From positions 1 through 64,000 of the forward strand of contig CADDYW010000006.1 of assembly GCA_902810745.1 (NCBI GenBank): a stretch of DNA of 64,000 bases. Reading direction: 5' to 3'. A program made the position numbers and the translations under genes. Positions 59,159 through 64,000 of the stretch are shown here, piece by piece; the first letter of the stretch is position 1; every line of letters starts with the position of its first letter. This DNA is from Chloroflexota bacterium. GTDB taxonomy: Bacteria > Chloroflexota > UBA6077 > FW602-bin22 > CADDYW01. The notes beneath the pieces are model-generated. The model had not been told where the DNA came from. It was given only the letters and a program-made list of their open reading frames with translations, and searched no databases.

Positions 59159-59866
59159 ATGTCCGATCAATGGCAGAGCGACGAGCAGCGCGGGCGGGCT
59201 CAGCCCCCGGCGATCTCGCGAGCCCGCGGAAACCAGGGCGAGATGATCTGGCAGAATCGACTGCAGACGATGATGCAGCAGGCCGAGCAGAACCTGCCTG
59301 ATGGCGCCCTGACCGCTGGCTACAAGGCGGACCCACAGGAGATTGTCGCGCTCCTCGTGCGCGCGCAAGCCGGCGAGTGGGCATCGTTCCTTCAGTACTG
59401 GCACCACTACTTCATGGCTTCCGATATTCATAGCGCCGAGGTGAAGGATCTCTTCAAAGAGCACGCCGAGGACGAGTACGAGCACGCGCGGATGTTCGGA
59501 GAGCGGATCCAGGAGCTGGGCGGCGTCCCTTGCGACAAGCCCGAGGACATCGCGCGCCTGAGTCCGGTCCCCACCGAGTACAACCACGATCTTCGGAGTA
59601 TGATCGAAGCCGACCTGATTGGCGAGCGCCAGACGATTGACTTCTACGACGAGATTATCCGAACCTGTGGCTTTGACGATAACGTTACCCGACGGCTCTT
59701 CGAGCACGCCCTTGAAGAAGAGGCAAAGCACGCCGACGACTGGGCCACGCTGCTCTTCGCCTATGATGCCTCGACCGGTAAGCAGATCGAGTCGATGCAC
59801 GATGAGCTGGTCAGCATGATTCAGGCGCGGGGTCAGCCATCGAAGATGGCGCGACGTGCATCCTGA
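59159..59866 (+). CDS. Ferritin-like di-iron protein
   Basis: 235 aa. After a Gln-rich N-terminus, four helices carry the ferritin-like ligands: Glu in A-G-E-W-A-S-F-L-Q-Y, E-x-x-H in E-D-E-Y-E-H-A-R, Glu in I-E-A-D-L-I-G-E-R, and E-x-x-H in E-E-E-A-K-H-A. Closest in layout to bacterioferritin/rubrerythrin-like proteins without a rubredoxin domain. Likely iron or peroxide handling. GAGGAGGAG precedes the ATG at 59159. A small stem (59101-59106 with 59113-59118) lies in its leader. Confidence 0.82.
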   Translation: MSDQWQSDEQRGRAQPPAISRARGNQGEMIWQNRLQTMMQQAEQNLPDGALTAGYKADPQEIVALLVRAQAGEWASFLQYWHHYFMASDIHSAEVKDLFKEHAEDEYEHARMFGERIQELGGVPCDKPEDIARLSPVPTEYNHDLRSMIEADLIGERQTIDFYDEIIRTCGFDDNVTRRLFEHALEEEAKHADDWATLLFAYDASTGKQIESMHDELVSMIQARGQPSKMARRAS

Positions 59867-59874
59867 GTGAGCCG

Positions 59875-61674
59875 TCAGTGCGGCGCCGGTACTGCCGGCC
59901 GCACGACGATGCTCTGCTCACCCGAATAGGAGACGAGTCCCGGCGCTCCTTTTCCGAGCCGACGAACGAGCTTGCGGCGCGTCCAGTCGACCGTAACCTT
60001 ACCTGAATCGCGATTGGCGCTGAAGAAGGCGGCAGCCCCTGCCGCCTCCTCGATTGCCCGTGACGAGGGTGCGCCGCCGTTTACCCGCAGGATCACGTGG
60101 GCGCCGGGACAGCCGCGCGCGTGGAGCCAGATATCGTCGGGCCGTGCAAGCTCGAACGTGACTTCGTGATTCTGGTGGGCGCTGCGGCCGATCAGTATCT
60201 CGGCTCCATCGGACGCATGGAGCCGAAGAATGTCCTGATCGCGTCGCCGTACCGCCCGCCGTCGGGTCGGGCGAGATTGTTGCTTCTGTTCGGGGCGGAT
60301 CTCCACGCGAAGCGCGCGCACTGCGTCGGCCGTGTCGGCGATGTGGGCCAGGCCGGCTAGCTCGTCCAGGTAACGCAGCCGTAGCTCGGTCTCTTCGAGC
60401 AGGGCCGGGACCTCCCGCAGTGCCGCCTTCGCCTTCTGATACCGACGGAAATAGCTTTGAGCGTTTTCCACGGCGCTCAGACGAGGATCGAGCTCGATCT
60501 CGATACCGTCGGCCCGGAAGGTGGCGGCTCCCCTGGGGATGAACGTGCTGTAGGTGAGGAGCAGATCGCCACGCTGGCGAAGCTCGTCCGCCCGAGTCGT
60601 GCCGTCGAGGGCCCGCAGGAGCGACTCGCGCTTTCGTTCAGCCTGCGCACGCTCGGCGGCAATAGCCCGCAGAAGGCCTTGACGCGCCACGTCGATCGCT
60701 CGGGTGCTCTTGATCTGACGGTAGTACTCAGCGGCAGCTGCGCTCAGGCTTGGCCGTGGTTCCCAGTGCCCGAGATGCGTTAGTGCGTACGGAGCAAAAG
60801 CAACGACTGCATCGCCATCGCGAGCGATCGACGCCTCGAATGCTCCACTGAAGACGGGGCGCACGATCTCATCGAGCGCCCGGGCAAGCCGCGCGGCGAC
60901 GTTGTCGAGAGTGGGCGCATCAGCGGGAATGCGCGACCGCGCATCTCCAGTGGCACGAAAGACGGCCTCTCGCGCCGCCAGCGGCCCGATTCCGGCGAAG
61001 CCGGCCACCAGCGCCTGCCAGATCGCTGCGCCCGGTTCTGTCTCGGTAAGGGCCGCGCGGCAGGTCACGGCGTCGACGTTCTGGAGGGATCGTTTGCTCT
61101 GGGCCGGTGGCCCTACGTAGGGACGATGGGGCAGGGTGACCCGGTAGCGGTTCTGCTCCGAAGAGACACGGCGCGCCGCGTCCAGGACCACGCCGTCCGG
61201 GTCGACCAGAATCAAGTTGCTATACTGGCTGATGGCTTCTATAATCAAGCGACAGACGACGTGGGGCGAGTCATCTCTTTCGGTCTGGCCCCGTTGATCG
61301 CGGGGAGCGAGCGTGCTTTCGGCCTGGAGGGCCGACCCCACGGTCTGCTGTGACCGGACAAAGTCGAAGCTCAGGACTCGCTCACCCGGGGGCTGAACCA
61401 TATCGCTGATACGCGATCCCTCCACGTGTTTTCGTAGGAGCAGCAGGAGGGGTGACGGCGTATCGACCCCGCGCCCGGGTTTCTCGGCAGTCAGGTAGAC
61501 GCGCGGATGCTGTGGCTCGGCTGAAAGCAGCAACCAGTGGCGCTCGTGCTGCCCGTAGGTCTCCAGGGCGAACGTGAGGAGATCGGGTTGAATGACTTTC
61601 TGGATGCGAGCGCCGCGCAGGTAGCCGCGAAGCTCGACGGCTATTGCCGTCAGCGTTAGTCCATCGAATGTCAT
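59875..61674 (-). CDS. rqcH: Ribosome-quality-control protein RqcH (NFACT family)
   Basis: 599 aa. NFACT-N at the start (F-D-G-L-T-L-T-A-I-A-V-E-L), helix-hairpin-helix and coiled-coil middle (about 240-450), and the NFACT-R domain near the end (H-A-S-D-G-A-E-I-L-I-G-R-S-A-x-x-N, W-L-H-A-R-G-C-P-G-A-H-V-I-L-R). It binds stalled 50S-peptidyl-tRNA and directs alanine tailing. The ATG has no ribosome site and lies ten bases after a TATACT -10 box, so the mRNA is nearly leaderless. It is back to back with gmk. Confidence 0.9.
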   Translation of the reverse strand: MTFDGLTLTAIAVELRGYLRGARIQKVIQPDLLTFALETYGQHERHWLLLSAEPQHPRVYLTAEKPGRGVDTPSPLLLLLRKHVEGSRISDMVQPPGERVLSFDFVRSQQTVGSALQAESTLAPRDQRGQTERDDSPHVVCRLIIEAISQYSNLILVDPDGVVLDAARRVSSEQNRYRVTLPHRPYVGPPAQSKRSLQNVDAVTCRAALTETEPGAAIWQALVAGFAGIGPLAAREAVFRATGDARSRIPADAPTLDNVAARLARALDEIVRPVFSGAFEASIARDGDAVVAFAPYALTHLGHWEPRPSLSAAAAEYYRQIKSTRAIDVARQGLLRAIAAERAQAERKRESLLRALDGTTRADELRQRGDLLLTYSTFIPRGAATFRADGIEIELDPRLSAVENAQSYFRRYQKAKAALREVPALLEETELRLRYLDELAGLAHIADTADAVRALRVEIRPEQKQQSRPTRRRAVRRRDQDILRLHASDGAEILIGRSAHQNHEVTFELARPDDIWLHARGCPGAHVILRVNGGAPSSRAIEEAAGAAAFFSANRDSGKVTVDWTRRKLVRRLGKGAPGLVSYSGEQSIVVRPAVPAPH

Positions 61675-61684
61675 CGTAAATTTC

Positions 61685-61690
61685 AGTATA
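61685..61690 (-). promoter_or_regulatory. -10 box of rqcH
   Basis: TATACT on the minus strand, ten bases before the rqcH ATG; CGGACA lies 18 bases upstream as -35. The leader would be about three to four bases. The divergent gmk start (61708) is only 18 bases away, so the two promoters must overlap. Confidence 0.45.
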
Positions 61691-61707
61691 GCACGAGCAA
61701 AATCGGG

Positions 61708-62397
61708 ATGTCCGATCCGAGCACCACCACCGGGGCCCCGAGCACCGTCCGCTGCACGACCGAGGTACCTGCGACCTGGCCGTACACCGAGCTGCTGCTG
61801 CCCCGAACTGGGCTGCTCGTCATCCTCTCCGGTCCCAGCGCGGTCGGGAAAGACGCGGTGCTTGCTCGCCTTGAGGAGTCTGGCTTTCCCTTCACGCGCA
61901 TCGTTACTGCGACCTGCCGGGCGATTCGGCCGGGCGAGATTCCCGGGAAGAGCTACTACTTTCTCACCCCGGAGGAGTTTGCGCGCTGGCGAGCGGAAGG
62001 GAAGCTGCTCGAATGGGCCGAGGTCTACGGGGTGCCGTACGGGACGCCGCTCGAGGACGTCCGGCGAGCACTCGCGGCCGGTCAGACCGTCCTGCTCAAG
62101 ATCGATGTGCAGGGCGCGGCGCAGGTCAAGCAGAAGGCACCCGACGCTGTCTTCATCTACCTCGGGCCGGGCAGCTTTGAAGAGCTTGTCCAGCGGCTCG
62201 TCCGCCGCGGAACCGAAACCGAAGAGGCGTTCCAGCGTCGGCTTCAGCAGGCACGCGAGGAGCTCCGCCAGCTACCGATGTATGATTACCTGGTGATCAA
62301 TCGGCAGGGCGAGCTCGAGTGCGCGGTCGAGCACGTCAAGGCGATCATCACCGCCGAGCGCTTGAGAGTGCATCCTCGTCAGGTTCGCCTGGGCTGA
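61708..62397 (+). CDS. gmk: Guanylate kinase
   Basis: 229 aa. P-loop L-S-G-P-S-A-V-G-K-D-A near residue 41, the GMP-binding T-C-R-A-I-R-P-G-E and Y-Y-F-L-T-P-E-E-F, W-A-E-V-Y-G-V-P-Y-G-T-P and L-K-I-D-V-Q-G-A. It phosphorylates GMP to GDP. About 30 extra N-terminal residues precede the enzyme core. Followed by priA after 14 bases. rpoZ and coaBC, often between gmk and priA, are absent. Confidence 0.93.
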   Translation: MSDPSTTTGAPSTVRCTTEVPATWPYTELLLPRTGLLVILSGPSAVGKDAVLARLEESGFPFTRIVTATCRAIRPGEIPGKSYYFLTPEEFARWRAEGKLLEWAEVYGVPYGTPLEDVRRALAAGQTVLLKIDVQGAAQVKQKAPDAVFIYLGPGSFEELVQRLVRRGTETEEAFQRRLQQAREELRQLPMYDYLVINRQGELECAVEHVKAIITAERLRVHPRQVRLG

Positions 62398-62411
62398 ATG
62401 CAGGTCTTCCC

Positions 62412-64000
62412 ATGCCCTACGTCGAGGTCGCCGTCAATTCCCCCGGTGGCCGGTCGAGCACGTTCGTGTACTCCCACGACGAGAATGCCCCGATCGAGAT
62501 TGGCTCGCTGGTCGTGGTGCCATTCGGCGGCGTCGAGGCCCAGGGTATCGTGCTCGATCACGTCGACCAGCCGCCCGACGTTCCAATTCGCGCGATCTCT
62601 CGGCTGCTCGATAGCAGCCCGCTCATCTCGAGAGCACAGATCATCCTGGCCCGATGGATGGCGGAGCACTACTGCTGTCCGCTGATCGATGCGCTCGCGC
62701 TCATGCTCCCGCCCGGGGTCGCCCAGCGCCCACAGACGATCATCTCGCTTGTCCCCGACGTCGAGCCCCCCCGGGAGCTCTCCGAGGGGGAGTATCTGAT
62801 TCTCGCGGCGTTGCGCCAGAAGCACCGTCTGGATCTGAGCCACGTCCGCACGGTGCTCGCCAGTCGTCGTTTGGCTCGCCAGACCGACCGGATCCTGCGA
62901 CGACTGGTGGGGCTCGGTCTCGTGCGCCGTGAGACGACGATTCGCTCGGCGACGACGCGCCCACGCGTCGAGTCGTTCGTTCGGCTGACCGAGGCTGCAG
63001 CTGATCTCGACGCGGCGCTCGCTTTGCTGAAGCGCGCCCCACGGCAGCGGCAGGTGCTCGGTCGTCTGGTCAACGCGGGCCCCGGTGCGGCGGTTGCGCT
63101 GACGACGTTGCGCGAGGAGGGAATTGGCGACCCGGCCACGGTCGCCGCGCTTGTCCGTCGTGGCCTAGTCGTGCTGGAGCAACGTGAGATGCGACGGGAT
63201 CCGCTTGCTCACCAGAGCTTCCCCCTCGTCGTGCCGCCTCGTTTGACCCCCCATCAGGAGGCGGCGTGGACCGAGATTCACGCTGCCATTCAACGGTCAG
63301 GATATCAGCCATTTCTCCTGTTTGGGATTACCGGCAGTGGTAAGACCGAGATCTACCTGCGGACGATCGCCGCGCTTCTCGACCGGGGGAAGCGAGCAAT
63401 CGTCCTTGTGCCAGAGATCTCGCTCACGCCGCAGACGATCCAGCGCTTCGCGGGCCGTTTTCCCGGACGTCTGGCTGTCCTTCACAGTCGCTTGACCGCG
63501 GGCGAGCGTTTTGACGAGTGGCGGAGGATCCGCTCGGGGAAGGCCGACGTGGTCATTGGCTCTCGATCGGCGATCTTCGCACCGATCCCCAACCTCGGCG
63601 GGATCATCGTCGACGAGGAGCACGAGTGGTCCTACAAGCAGGAGAAAACACCCCGCTACCACGCTCGCGACGTCGCGCTCAAGCTGGCCGAGATCGCGGG
63701 CCTCGTTGTTGTTCTTGGCTCCGCCACGCCTTCGCTCGAGACCTACTACCAGGCCCAGCGCGGGCAGCTTCGACTGCTCGTGATGCCGGAGCGCATCGCG
63801 GATCGTGGAAGAGATGTCGCGGCACGGGAGGAGAGCGGAAGCCGCGGTGAGGTGGTCAGCAGTTTCTCCCCCGGCCCTTCGCTGACGAGGCAGCAGGAGG
63901 AAGGTGCGGCGTTGGCAGATTCGGCCGGTGCCGCGTCATCTCTCTCGCCACGGCCCACCACCCGATCCCCGTCCCTCGTCGGATTGCCTCCGGTCGAGAT
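62412..64000 (+). CDS. priA: Primosomal protein N' PriA (partial, runs off the end)
   Basis: First 529 codons. The N-terminal DNA-binding domain (Y-V-E-V-A-V-N-S-P-G, F-V-Y and V-V-V-P-F-G) and a winged helix precede the helicase: Walker A G-I-T-G-S-G-K-T-E near residue 305, D-E-E-H near 400, and G-S-A-T-P-S-L-E near 440. After R-I-A-D (about 465) a low-complexity stretch of about 55 residues (Ser/Gly/Glu/Ala/Pro-rich) interrupts the family sequence before L-P-P-V-E-I. PriA restarts stalled forks. The ATG has a weak AGGT site. No stop codon occurs before base 64000. Confidence 0.92.
   Translation, partial: MPYVEVAVNSPGGRSSTFVYSHDENAPIEIGSLVVVPFGGVEAQGIVLDHVDQPPDVPIRAISRLLDSSPLISRAQIILARWMAEHYCCPLIDALALMLPPGVAQRPQTIISLVPDVEPPRELSEGEYLILAALRQKHRLDLSHVRTVLASRRLARQTDRILRRLVGLGLVRRETTIRSATTRPRVESFVRLTEAAADLDAALALLKRAPRQRQVLGRLVNAGPGAAVALTTLREEGIGDPATVAALVRRGLVVLEQREMRRDPLAHQSFPLVVPPRLTPHQEAAWTEIHAAIQRSGYQPFLLFGITGSGKTEIYLRTIAALLDRGKRAIVLVPEISLTPQTIQRFAGRFPGRLAVLHSRLTAGERFDEWRRIRSGKADVVIGSRSAIFAPIPNLGGIIVDEEHEWSYKQEKTPRYHARDVALKLAEIAGLVVVLGSATPSLETYYQAQRGQLRLLVMPERIADRGRDVAAREESGSRGEVVSSFSPGPSLTRQQEEGAALADSAGAASSLSPRPTTRSPSLVGLPPVE

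Noticed and set aside
1-64000. CRISPR arrays, insertion sequences, prophage genes, tRNA genes
   Set aside because: I looked for regularly spaced repeats, transposase motifs with terminal repeats, integrases and the TTC-arm pattern of tRNAs and found none.

Overview
The window is high-GC bacterial DNA with dense coding on both strands. I see no phage, insertion sequence, CRISPR array or tRNA gene. Several traits fit a Chloroflexota bacterium of Thermomicrobia type: Tat/lipoprotein solute-binding proteins, an Ino1 synthase, RqcH, an AddAB pair beside a YhaO/YhaN pair, many F420-, flavin- and NAD-linked oxidoreductases, and several promoters so close to the start codon that the mRNA would be leaderless. 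This assignment is inference from gene content, not from a marker phylogeny.

Layout. 1-3.9 kb: a carbohydrate ABC importer (two permeases, then the binding protein, no ATPase) and the start of another Tat-signal protein. 4-10.2 kb: a small receiver-like protein, a membrane-anchored SCP2-like protein and mutS-mutL. 10.4-13.6 kb: an hpaB-hpaD-hpaC set for hydroxylation and ring cleavage of 4-hydroxyphenylacetate-like phenols. 13.8-20 kb: a Gfo/Idh/MocA dehydrogenase, ino1, an AroD protein carrying a decayed AroE-like domain, and an ArsR-acetyltransferase fusion with an MFS transporter. 20-27.9 kb: a truncated DUF6194-like gene, an unrecognised two-gene module (RHH-zinc finger protein plus an all-helical protein), an MBL-fold exonuclease-like protein, an LLM flavin/F420 oxidoreductase, an acyl-CoA ligase, a second Gfo/Idh/MocA protein and a DJ-1/PfpI protein.

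27.9-40.2 kb is a DNA-end-processing block: addB-addA-yhaO-yhaN on the minus strand, with nth divergent. An isolated 5S rRNA gene follows at 40.3 kb. 40.7-45.2 kb holds an FAD oxidoreductase, three BON-domain proteins (two of them tandem paralogues with aromatic/glycine-rich N-termini) and the decayed remains of an ABC exporter. 45.2-56 kb holds an amidase, a TPR protein, a PucR-type regulator, an SDR, a 2-hydroxyacid dehydrogenase, an Ogt-Ada zinc-domain fusion, an epimerase-like protein divergent from a MerR-MFS operon with a large palindromic operator, and a TIM-barrel isomerase. 56.4-64 kb holds a second receiver, a zinc alcohol dehydrogenase, a PIG-L deacetylase, a ferritin-like protein, and rqcH divergent from gmk-priA (priA runs off the end).

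Genome maintenance is strongly represented (mutS, mutL, addA, addB, yhaO, yhaN, nth, ogt-like, an MBL exonuclease, priA). The rest is mostly catabolism of sugars, phenolics and hydroxy acids with local regulators. I found no clearly new defence or mobile system. The most unusual items are the fusions (AroD-AroE', ArsR-GNAT, Ogt-AdaZn), the BON cluster, the RHH-zinc module, the MerR operator and the decayed ABC locus.
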